64,000 bases of DNA from Flavobacterium quisquiliarum (GTDB lineage Bacteria; Bacteroidota; Bacteroidia; Flavobacteriales; Flavobacteriaceae), in contig NZ_WWEM01000009.1 of assembly GCF_019308285.1 (NCBI RefSeq), positions 62,001 through 126,000 of the forward strand. Reading direction: 5' to 3'. The position numbers and the translations under genes were made by a program. Below the pieces are notes generated by a model. That model was not told the DNA's origin. It ran no database searches and saw only the letters and a list, made by a program, of their open reading frames with translations. Of this stretch, positions 1 through 7,267 are shown piece after piece (the stretch's first letter is position 1; every line of letters starts with the position of its first letter).

Positions 1-2
1 TA

Positions 3-557
3 ATCAAACATTTAAAAAAACAGTTTCCGTATGTCAATTTCAAATTATTTGAGATTTCAACTGCCAAACAAATCACTGCCTTAGAACAAGGAAAAATCGA
101 AATGGGAATTATTCGTTCTCCTGTAAAATCTCCAAAAATCAAATCCGATTTATGGTTTAAAGATGGATTTTCATTGGTTTACAATAAAAAATCAGTTCAG
201 ATAAAATCTGAAAACGATATTTTACAATTGAAAAACGAAACGTTTGTGTTTTTCAATAAAGATTATGCGCCACATTATCATGAAGTTTTATTAGAACTTT
301 GCGCTTTTTATGGTTTTACGCCGAAGATTATTCACGAAGCCAATAACATCAACTCCATCGTACAATTAGTCAAAAATGGATTGGGAATTTCGATTGTTCC
401 TTCTAATATTGCCAAAAACAATCATGATCCTGAAATTGGTTTTGTTGAATTGAAAAAGGTAAATCTAAAAACAGATGTTTCGATTATCACTTCGAGGGAA
501 GATGATTCAGAGATTACGCAATCTGCTGTTGCTTTTTTATTGCCACAAAGGCCCTAA
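3..557 (+). CDS. LysR-family transcriptional regulator, C-terminal part (5' end outside window)
   Basis: The reading frame is open from base 3, so the gene begins before the window. The 184 visible residues form the substrate-binding half of a LysR regulator. The stretch encoding FEISTAKQITALEQGKIEMGI is the usual first strand and helix of this domain, in which effector-binding residues follow the phrase 'G-x-x-[DE]-x-G-I'. The GLGISIVPSNIA stretch near the end is the typical 'G-x-G-[IV]-x-[IL]-[VL]-P' hinge segment. The DNA-binding helix-turn-helix half is not visible. An ATG at 102 lies inside the domain and is not the start. The effector and target genes cannot be read from this fragment. 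Confidence 0.85.
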   Translation: MKHLKKQFPYVNFKLFEISTAKQITALEQGKIEMGIIRSPVKSPKIKSDLWFKDGFSLVYNKKSVQIKSENDILQLKNETFVFFNKDYAPHYHEVLLELCAFYGFTPKIIHEANNINSIVQLVKNGLGISIVPSNIAKNNHDPEIGFVELKKVNLKTDVSIITSREDDSEITQSAVAFLLPQRP

Positions 558-881
558 GGCTCAAAGTTTTTTTTAATCTCGCAAAGACGCAAATTTTATT
601 AATTAAAAGTAAAAAAATAAGTTTCACGCAGATTCAGCAGATTTTAGCAGATTTTAAAAAATAATCATTTGCAGAATCTGCCTAAATCCTTTAAAATCTG
701 CGTGAAACATAAAAATCCTTTCCAATCCTTTTAATCTGTGGCAAAAAAAACCTTGCGTCTTAGCGCCTTCGTGGCCATAACAAAAATTCGTTACAATTTA
801 GTACAGAAATCCACATTATAAAAAGAGAACTTTTAAATACCTTAGCAAATTCAAATTCTACAATAAAAATTCAATATAAAA
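558..881. other. Intergenic region with imperfect palindromic repeat
   Basis: No gene is seen here. An inverted repeat spans 621-708: the left end reads gtttcacgcagatt and the right end aatctgcgtgaaac, with degenerate copies of 'cagatttt' between them. Further fragments such as cgcaaagacgcaaa (near 579) and ccttgcgtcttagcgcc (near 752) belong to the same kind of low-information palindromic repeats found many times in this window. Confidence 0.6.
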
Positions 882-2168
882 ATGGCTGAGCAATCTTCAA
901 TTCAGTGTCCAAACTGCGGAACTCCTATCGATGTCAATGATGTTTTAAAACATCAATTGGAAGACAGCATCCGTAAAGAATTTCAACAAAAAGCAACTAT
1001 TCAAAATAAAGAATTAGAGCTTAAAAATGAGCAATTGGACAAAGCCAAAGCAGAATTTGAAGCCAAAAAGAAACAAGAAAACGAGCTTTTTGCCGAGCGT
1101 TTGGAGCGTGAAAGAAAAATTGCCGAAAAGGAAATTTCTGAAAAACTAAAAACTAAACTCGAAGAAGAAAACAAAGATCGTTTGCTTTTAATGGAAAAAG
1201 AACTCTCTGAAAAATCGGAAAAAATCAGGGAATTAAATAAAATGGAAGGTGAAATCGCCAAATTACAGCGCGAAAAACTGGAAATGAAAGATGCCATTCA
1301 GGCTGAAGCTGAAAAGCAACTGAACACGCAATTGGCTTTGGAACGCGAAAAAATCAGAAAACAAGAAGACGATAAAAACGAGTTAAAATTTAAAGAACTT
1401 CAAAAGCAATTAGAAGAACAGAAAAAATTAACCGAAGAAATGAAACGCAAACAGGAACAAGGTTCTATGCAATTGCAAGGCGAAGTAATGGAATTGGCAA
1501 TCGAAGAATGGCTAGCCAATAACTTCCCGCTTGACAGCATTGACGAAGTTAAAAAAGGCGCAAATGGTGCCGACTGTCTTCAAATTGTAAACACACGCGA
1601 ACATCAAAACTGCGGTTCGATTTATTACGAAAGTAAAAGAACAAAGGCTTTTCAGCCATCTTGGATCGAAAAATTCAAAAACGATATCAGAATCAAAAGA
1701 GCCAATATCGGCGTTTTGGTCACCGAAGTTATGCCAAACGGAATGGAACGAATGGGCATGCGCGACGGAATCTGGATTTGTACTTACGAAGAATTTAAAG
1801 GTTTAAGCGCTGTTTTGCGTCAGTCTTTAATTCAGATCAATCAAGCTGTTCAGGCGCAGGAAAACAAAGGCGATAAAATGTCTATGTTGTATGATTTCTT
1901 AACCAGCAACGAATTCCGTTTGCAGATTGAAGGAATTGTAGAAGGTTTTACACAAATGCAAAGCGACTTAGATTCAGAAAAAAGAGCCATGCAGAGAATC
2001 TGGAAACAACGCGAAAAACAAATCGAAAAAGTGGTTCATAATACTTTAGGAATGTATGGTTCCATTCGTGGTATTGCCGGAAATGCAGTTCAAAGTGTAA
2101 AAGCTTTGGAATTGGATTTTATTGAAGGTAATGATGAAGAGGAAGGAACTAAGGAATTGTTTGAGTAA
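882..2168 (+). CDS. DUF2130 domain protein with coiled coil
   Basis: A 428-residue soluble protein. Residues 9-12 (CPNC) start a short zinc-ribbon-like segment with only one Cys pair visible. Residues about 30-200 are a Glu/Lys/Gln-rich coiled coil. The C-terminal DUF2130 domain contains GANGADC, then YYESKRTK with E250 and K252, which matches the D...E-x-K arrangement of PD-(D/E)XK nuclease folds. The family is widespread, and its cellular role is not settled to my knowledge; a DNA-related role is inference from the nuclease-like motif. The ATG at 882 follows an AT-rich leader with no Shine-Dalgarno sequence, normal for this phylum. It is transcribed alone. Confidence 0.8.
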   Translation: MAEQSSIQCPNCGTPIDVNDVLKHQLEDSIRKEFQQKATIQNKELELKNEQLDKAKAEFEAKKKQENELFAERLERERKIAEKEISEKLKTKLEEENKDRLLLMEKELSEKSEKIRELNKMEGEIAKLQREKLEMKDAIQAEAEKQLNTQLALEREKIRKQEDDKNELKFKELQKQLEEQKKLTEEMKRKQEQGSMQLQGEVMELAIEEWLANNFPLDSIDEVKKGANGADCLQIVNTREHQNCGSIYYESKRTKAFQPSWIEKFKNDIRIKRANIGVLVTEVMPNGMERMGMRDGIWICTYEEFKGLSAVLRQSLIQINQAVQAQENKGDKMSMLYDFLTSNEFRLQIEGIVEGFTQMQSDLDSEKRAMQRIWKQREKQIEKVVHNTLGMYGSIRGIAGNAVQSVKALELDFIEGNDEEEGTKELFE

Positions 2169-2204
2169 AATCATTGGTCAGAGCAACAAATTCACCATAA
2201 TATT

Positions 2205-2302
2205 GTCATTTCGACGAAGGAGAAATCTTCGCAAGTAACTCCGTTCCAATAAGCTAAACTTTGTGGAGCTTCTCGTGGAGATTTCTCCTTCGTCGAAATG
2301 AC
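2205..2302. repeat. Palindromic intergenic repeat, family A, copy 1
   Basis: The arms gtcatttcgacgaaggagaa and ttctccttcgtcgaaatgac are exact reverse complements at the two ends of a 98-bp unit. The centre holds 'gtaactccg' and 'ctttgtggagcttctcgtgg'. Further copies lie at 22673-22772 and 39939-40036. It sits between the convergent DUF2130 and META-domain genes and could act as a bidirectional terminator, but its wide spread suggests a REP-like dispersed element. Confidence 0.85.
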
Positions 2303-2357
2303 AAAAAATGCGATAAAAATCTGCTCAATCTACAAAATCTGCGGGAACAAATAATAA

Positions 2358-3137
2358 TCAATCCACCTTCTTAAAAATCAAAAGTTTCCCAGAAGGATTC
2401 GAAAGCGTCAATCTATTATTTTCAATAGAATACGTAGTTGTACTCTGCAACGCTTTAGTAAATTCACCTTCTTTATTTCCAGGTGAACAAGCCATTAATG
2501 TTGAAATTACTTTGGTAAATCGCAACAAATCTTTTTCATAAAAAATAGAACCGCTAATCGCATTACAACCACCATAACCAGAAAATCTATTTTCGGTTGA
2601 ATTAATCTCGATTCTTGGCATTTCTTTTTGAAAATCAGTTGCAAAGACTTTATAGCCATTAAGTTCTTCCAAAACCCAGATATCATGAAGACGATAATCA
2701 GTATTATATTTTCCGCAACCACTAAGTTTTTTCAATTCTAATTCAGAATTATTTTTGATCTCGACTTTTACACTATATGGCGAAATCGCACCGGACATCG
2801 AATTCTGACATTCCAATTGCTGAATTGTGATTGTCGCTGTCGAAGTTTCATTACTAACTTTGTACATCTTTACATTGGCATCCATCGCTTTTATCGCTTC
2901 AACCGCTGGAAAAACCAATTTTTCTTTTCCCGGAATTAGCGAAGTAAAAACGATTTCTTCATTTCCTATTTTAATTCCCCAAAACGGTTCATTTCCGGTT
3001 CCGGTAAAAAAGTATTTCATTTCGTCTTCCTGAGTTCCATATTCAGAAGTAGTTTGTTTGTTATCTGAAGTTTTGCCTGCTGTAGATTTACAGCCTATCA
3101 ATGAAAATAACAGCAAAAGTGAAAGTAAATTTTTCAT
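2358..3137 (-). CDS. META-domain lipoprotein
   Basis: A 259-residue lipoprotein. The signal peptide ends in LIGC, a lipobox with C16 as the lipid-anchored residue. Residues 40-140 (from YFFTGTGNEPFWGIKIG) resemble the N-terminal module of exported COG3650-like proteins. Residues 145-259 form a META/HslJ domain, with the characteristic 'W-x-L-x-x-x-N-G' start and the FSGYGGCNAISG and STLMACS segments. META domains occur in heat- or stress-related envelope proteins; the precise role here is unknown. It is convergent with the upstream gene and divergent from nirB, and there is no sign that it belongs to the nitrogen genes. Confidence 0.85.
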   Translation of the reverse strand: MKNLLSLLLLFSLIGCKSTAGKTSDNKQTTSEYGTQEDEMKYFFTGTGNEPFWGIKIGNEEIVFTSLIPGKEKLVFPAVEAIKAMDANVKMYKVSNETSTATITIQQLECQNSMSGAISPYSVKVEIKNNSELELKKLSGCGKYNTDYRLHDIWVLEELNGYKVFATDFQKEMPRIEINSTENRFSGYGGCNAISGSIFYEKDLLRFTKVISTLMACSPGNKEGEFTKALQSTTTYSIENNRLTLSNPSGKLLIFKKVD

Positions 3138-3275
3138 ATCGTTTTTATTAAGAATATGTTTTTATCGCAAAACACATATAAAATTCTTATGAATTTACGA
3201 CAATTTTTTGAAATCCTTATTTAGAATCTTTTCAAATTTAAAATAATTCGGAATGCTAAAAATCTTCAAAACCCT

Positions 3276-3378
3276 TACTACGTAAAAGATTAAGTTTAAA
3301 TACGTATACAATACAACTAGCATTAGCTTAAAAAATATTCCTATTACGTATTTTAATACGTATAAATACTTATATTTG
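3276..3378 (+). promoter_or_regulatory. nirB promoter with TACGTA/AAGTATTT operator-like sites
   Basis: A -7 box TATATTTG (3371-3378) fits the Bacteroidota consensus TAnnTTTG, 26 bp before the nirB ATG. Directly upstream lies TACGTATAAATACTT, the exact reverse complement of AAGTATTTATACGTA in front of the nitrate reductase gene. A palindrome TACGTATTTTAATACGTA occupies 3345-3362, and further TACGTA-like words lie at 3277-3310. The same motif set precedes narK, nitrate reductase and moeA. The binding protein is probably the FNR-like or NarL-like regulator of this region; that is inference. Confidence 0.65.
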
Positions 3379-3404
3379 CGTAGTAATACTTAATTAAAGA
3401 AATC

Positions 3405-5918
3405 ATGATTAGAGTAATAGTAGTTGGAAACGGCATGGTTGGTTATAAATTTTGCGAAAAATTCATTGCAAAATCAGGACAAGAAAAGTATCAAATCACA
3501 GTATTTGGTGAAGAACCAAGACGCGCTTATGACCGCGTTCACTTAAGCGAATACTTCGGAGGAAAAACAGCTGATGATTTATCATTATCAACAACTGAAT
3601 GGTACACAGAAAACAACATTATTCTCAATACATCAGAATTAATTACAGATATTAACCGTGATGCAAAAACAATCCACACTCACTTAAACAAAACACATAC
3701 GTACGACTACTTAGTTTTGGCAACAGGTTCATCTGCTTTTGTACCGCCAATTGAAGGTGTTGAAAAAGAAGGTGTTTTTGTTTACAGAACCATCGAAGAT
3801 CTCGATGCTATTATGGCTTACGCCAAAAAAATAAAAATAAAAGGCGCAACCGAAGCAGCAGTTTTAGGCGGAGGATTATTAGGTCTTGAAGCAGCAAAAG
3901 CCGTTAGAGATTTAGGATTGAATCCGCATGTGGTGGAATTTGCTCCGCGTTTGATGCCAAGACAATTGGATCAAGGCGCGAGTGATATGCTACAAGCTAA
4001 AATTGAAGAATTAAACATCGGAATTCATCTTAATAAAGCAACACAATATATTGACGGAAAAGAATGCATTACAGGAATGATGTTTGCGAATGAGGAATTG
4101 TTAAAGGTCGACATGTTGGTTATATCTGCCGGAATCAAACCTCGCGACGAATTAGCTCGAGTTTCAGGACTTGAAGTCGGTTTACGAGGCGGAATCTTGG
4201 TAAACAATCAAATGCAGACATCAGATCCTTCTATTTTTGCTATTGGAGAAGTAGCACTTTACAACCAAAACATTTACGGATTGGTTGCTCCAGGTTACGA
4301 AATGGCCGATGTCGCTTCTGAGCAAATATTAAATGGTGACAAAACCATGAGAGAAACCATCGATATGTCGACACAATTGAAATTAATTGGTGTTGAAGTA
4401 GCGAGTTTTGGAGATCCTTTCATCGAAAATGAAAACGTAACTGCCATTATTTATGAAAATAAATTAAGCGGAATTTATAAAAGAATCAACGTAACCAAAG
4501 ATTCTAAAACGCTTTTAGGTGGAATTTTAGTCGGCGATTCAAGCGATTACAATTCACTTTTCCAGATTTACAGCAACGCAATGGCTTTGCCAAAAAATCC
4601 AGAAGATTTGATTTTAGGTTCTCGCGACGGTTCTGAAGGTTCAAGTTTAGGAAGCGTAATGGATTTGCCAGATACAGCCGTAATTTGTTCTTGCGAAAAT
4701 GTTACCAAAGGTGCTATCTGCTGTAAGATTTTAGATGAAAGTTGTTCTTCATTATCAGATGTTGTTAAGGCAACTAAAGCAACTTCAGGCTGTGGAGGAT
4801 GTAAACCAATGGTTTCAGATTTAGTAAAAGCGACTCAAAAATCTCTAGGAAAAGAAGTAAAAGAAGTTATCTGCGAGCATTTCAACTACAATCGTCAGGA
4901 ATTATTCGATTTGGTAAAAATCAACAAATACGAGAATTTTTACGATGTTCTGGATCATCACGGAAAAGGTGATGGATGCGAAATTTGCAAACCTGTTGTA
5001 GCTTCAATTTTCTCAAGTATTTACAACGATACGGCAAATAAACACGTAACTACTCAAGATACAAACGACAGATTTTTAGCAAACATTCAACGAAACGGAA
5101 CTTATTCTGTTGTTCCAAGAGTTGCCGGAGGAGAAATTACTGCCGAGAAATTAATCGTAATTGGCGAAGTAGCCAAACAATTCGATTTATATACCAAAAT
5201 TACTGGAGCACAAAGAGTCGATTTATTCGGAGCGCATTTAAGTGACTTACCTAAAATCTGGAAAATTTTAATCGACAATGGTTTTGAAAGCGGTCACGCT
5301 TACGGAAAATCGCTTCGTGCCGTAAAAAGCTGTGTCGGAAATGCATGGTGCCGTTATGGAATGGATGACAGCGCGGGATTTGCCATCGAACTAGAAAACA
5401 GATACAAAGGAATCCGTTCTCCGCATAAATTAAAAGGTGGTGTTTCAGCCTGCATTCGCGAATGCGCCGAAGCCCGAGGAAAAGATTTCGGATTAATTGC
5501 CGTTGAAGGCGGATGGAATTTATACATCGCAGGAAATGGTGGTGCAAACCCAAAACACGCCGTTTTATTAGCCGAGAAAATCGACAAAGAAACTGTAATC
5601 AAATACATGGACAGATTCTTAATGTATTACATCCGAACTGCTGGTCCACTGATTCGAACTTCAACTTGGTTAGAAAAACTAGATGGAGGTTTAGAATATT
5701 TAAAAGAAGTAATCATTGAAGACAGCCTAGGAATCTGCGAAACATTAGAAGCCGAAATGCAGACTTTAGTAAACACTTTCGAATGCGAATGGAAGCAAGT
5801 ACTAGAAAAACCAAGATTATTAAAACGTTTCAATCACTTTATAAACTCAGAAGAAAAAGACGATAATGTCATTTTTGTTCCGCTTAGAGATCAAAAAATG
5901 CCAAAAGCCTGGTCTTAA
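3405..5918 (+). CDS. nirB: Nitrite reductase [NAD(P)H] large subunit
   Basis: An 837-residue cytoplasmic assimilatory nitrite reductase that reduces nitrite to ammonium with six electrons. The N-terminal 400 residues are an FAD/NAD(P)H-binding module (GNGMVGYKF; GGGLLGLEAAKA). Two BFD-like [2Fe-2S] segments follow: CSCEN...CGGCKP from about C428, and a second ending GCEICKP. The C-terminal sulfite/nitrite reductase halves carry the siroheme/[4Fe-4S] ligands C643, C649 (CVGNAWC) and C683, C687 (CIREC). The length matches the family. nirD follows after 232 bp containing two hairpins, so the two subunits are probably co-transcribed. Siroheme would need CobA (encoded at 26.6-27.4 kb) plus an oxidase/chelatase not seen here. 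Confidence 0.97.
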   Translation: MIRVIVVGNGMVGYKFCEKFIAKSGQEKYQITVFGEEPRRAYDRVHLSEYFGGKTADDLSLSTTEWYTENNIILNTSELITDINRDAKTIHTHLNKTHTYDYLVLATGSSAFVPPIEGVEKEGVFVYRTIEDLDAIMAYAKKIKIKGATEAAVLGGGLLGLEAAKAVRDLGLNPHVVEFAPRLMPRQLDQGASDMLQAKIEELNIGIHLNKATQYIDGKECITGMMFANEELLKVDMLVISAGIKPRDELARVSGLEVGLRGGILVNNQMQTSDPSIFAIGEVALYNQNIYGLVAPGYEMADVASEQILNGDKTMRETIDMSTQLKLIGVEVASFGDPFIENENVTAIIYENKLSGIYKRINVTKDSKTLLGGILVGDSSDYNSLFQIYSNAMALPKNPEDLILGSRDGSEGSSLGSVMDLPDTAVICSCENVTKGAICCKILDESCSSLSDVVKATKATSGCGGCKPMVSDLVKATQKSLGKEVKEVICEHFNYNRQELFDLVKINKYENFYDVLDHHGKGDGCEICKPVVASIFSSIYNDTANKHVTTQDTNDRFLANIQRNGTYSVVPRVAGGEITAEKLIVIGEVAKQFDLYTKITGAQRVDLFGAHLSDLPKIWKILIDNGFESGHAYGKSLRAVKSCVGNAWCRYGMDDSAGFAIELENRYKGIRSPHKLKGGVSACIRECAEARGKDFGLIAVEGGWNLYIAGNGGANPKHAVLLAEKIDKETVIKYMDRFLMYYIRTAGPLIRTSTWLEKLDGGLEYLKEVIIEDSLGICETLEAEMQTLVNTFECEWKQVLEKPRLLKRFNHFINSEEKDDNVIFVPLRDQKMPKAWS

Positions 5919-5925
5919 AAAAAAA

Positions 5926-6013
5926 TTGCCACAAAGACGCAAAGTCGCAAAGTCGCAAAGTCAAAATAAAAAAACTTTAAAAAAAACTTAGCGCCTTTGC
6001 GCCTTTGTGGCAA
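5926..6013. repeat. Palindromic repeat between nirB and nirD
   Basis: ttgccacaaagacgcaaag at the left pairs with cgcctttgcgcctttgtggcaa at the right. The left arm also has three tandem 'tcgcaaag' words. It may stall or shorten transcription between nirB and nirD, but similar units occur elsewhere without a clear role. Confidence 0.75.
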
Positions 6014-6069
6014 ACCACAATAAAGCTCCAAAAAAAGAAAAAATAAATTAAACGTTTGCTGTCCTTCTT

Positions 6070-6120
6070 GCCCTCTTTTTTACTGCGCCATCATAACTCT
6101 CATGATTGTAAAAAGAGGGC
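6070..6120 (+). promoter_or_regulatory. Long hairpin in the nirB-nirD intergenic region
   Basis: gccctcttttttac (6070-6083) pairs with gtaaaaagagggc (6108-6120), and an inner stem atcat/atgat (6090-6106) closes the loop. It ends 30 bp before the nirD ATG. There is no U-run after it on the + strand, so it is not a standard intrinsic terminator. It may stabilise or process the mRNA. Confidence 0.5.
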
Positions 6121-6150
6121 TAAGAAACAGGAAATCAAAACTCAATCAAA

Positions 6151-6528
6151 ATGGAAGAAATCTTAAATCAATACGAAACAGTTCATGCGAACGATGCTAC
6201 AATTTGGTTCAAAGCAGGTAAAGTAGAAGATTTTCCAACCAACCGAGGCGGATGCATCAAATACAAAAACAAACAAATCGCCATTTTCAATTTCACCCGT
6301 CGTAACGAATGGTACGCCTGCCAAAACGCTTGTCCACACAAAATGGAAATGGTGCTCTCAAGAGGAATGACAGGCTCTGCTAACGATATTCCAAAAATTG
6401 CCTGCCCAATGCATAAAAAAACATTTTCATTAGTTGATGGTTCAAACCTAAACGGTGACGAATATAGTATTGCAACTTACCCAATTAAGATTGTCGAAAA
6501 TGAAGTTTTCGTTGGATTTGTAGATTAA
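6151..6528 (+). CDS. nirD: Nitrite reductase small subunit, Rieske type
   Basis: A 125-residue partner of NirB. It is a Rieske-fold protein with both cluster-binding motifs intact: C61-P-H63 and C85-P-M-H88. This matters because some enterobacterial NirD proteins have lost these ligands; here a [2Fe-2S] cluster can be bound. The position after nirB supports the call. The ATG at 6151 follows the hairpin region and gives a family-sized protein. It is probably in one transcript with nirB. Confidence 0.95.
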   Translation: MEEILNQYETVHANDATIWFKAGKVEDFPTNRGGCIKYKNKQIAIFNFTRRNEWYACQNACPHKMEMVLSRGMTGSANDIPKIACPMHKKTFSLVDGSNLNGDEYSIATYPIKIVENEVFVGFVD

Positions 6529-6542
6529 ATGAATATTTTCTT

Positions 6543-6628
6543 CCGCCACGAATTCACGAATCATTGTGTTCAATTTGTGTCATTAATTTCACAAATATAA
6601 TTCGTTTTCATTCGTGAATTCGTGGCGA
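6543..6628. repeat. Palindromic repeat, family E (gccacgaattcacgaat), copy 1
   Basis: ccgccacgaattcacgaat at the left pairs with attcgtgaattcgtggcg at the right. A second copy of the same family is at 25192-25265, where it overlaps the 3' end of moeB. It lies between nirD and the DUF4202 gene. Confidence 0.8.
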
Positions 6629-6646
6629 AAAAAAAACTTAATTCCG

Positions 6647-6654
6647 TATCTTTG
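6647..6654 (+). promoter_or_regulatory. Promoter -7 box for the DUF4202-sensor kinase operon
   Basis: TATCTTTG matches TAnnTTTG and lies 23 bp before the DUF4202 ATG. No convincing TTG -33 element is seen at 19-21 bp spacing, and the TACGTA motif of the nitrate promoters is absent, so expression may be constitutive. Confidence 0.5.
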
Positions 6655-6677
6655 AAATTCTATTATTAAACCAAAAA

Positions 6678-7262
6678 ATGACTACACCTTTTCAAAAAGC
6701 AAGCGAATGGATTGATGCTGAAAACGCACAAGACCCAAACATCGAAATCGACCAAAACAAAGAATATCCAAAAGAATTGTTGTATTCCAACAGGATGTAC
6801 GAAAGACTGATGCAGTTTGAACCCAATGCATCCGAAGAAATCCAGATCGCCTCCAAAGCACAACACATCTGTCGATGGAAAGTCGCTCGCGAATCGTACC
6901 CCATGGATCGCGTTGGTTATTTGAAATGGAGAGAAGAACTGAAAAAGTTTCACGCAAAAACTACTGCAGAAATTTTGGAGAAAGCAGGTTACGATCAAAC
7001 TTTTATCGATCGCGTTTCCTTTTTAATAGAGAAAAAATTACTTAAAAAAGATCACGAAACACAATTATTAGAAGATGTAATTTGCCTAGTTTTCCTTGAA
7101 TATTATTTAGAACCTTTCGTTCACAAACACGACGAAGAAAAACTAAAAAACATCATCAAAAAAACCTGGGATAAAATGTCGGACAAAGGACATCAGGAAG
7201 CCTTAAAAATCAACTATTCTGAAGAAAATCTAAATCTTATAAAAGCTTCTTTAGGACTATAA
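6678..7262 (+). CDS. DUF4202 family protein
   Basis: A 194-residue, probably cytoplasmic and largely helical protein. The recognisable features are the start TPFQKASEWIDAENAQDP, the IASKAQHICRWKVARESYP segment and DRVGYLKWREELKKFHA, all typical of DUF4202. Conserved His and Asp residues (for example AQHICRW and DHETQLLEDVICLVFLEYY) recall a metal-dependent HD-like helical fold, but this is a guess. DUF4202 genes are commonly found beside nitrogen-assimilation genes. It ends 5 bp before the sensor kinase gene, so the two are co-transcribed. No biochemical function is known to me. Confidence 0.85.
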   Translation: MTTPFQKASEWIDAENAQDPNIEIDQNKEYPKELLYSNRMYERLMQFEPNASEEIQIASKAQHICRWKVARESYPMDRVGYLKWREELKKFHAKTTAEILEKAGYDQTFIDRVSFLIEKKLLKKDHETQLLEDVICLVFLEYYLEPFVHKHDEEKLKNIIKKTWDKMSDKGHQEALKINYSEENLNLIKASLGL

Positions 7263-7267
7263 TTCAT

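Noticed and set aside
1001-1297. Antisense 98-residue Ser/Phe-rich frame inside the DUF2130 gene
   Set aside because: It is the mirror of a Glu/Lys-rich coiled coil; codon shadowing explains it.
5926-6013. Possible CRISPR-like array because of three tandem tcgcaaag words
   Set aside because: Words are only 8 bp, without spacers, and form one arm of a palindrome.
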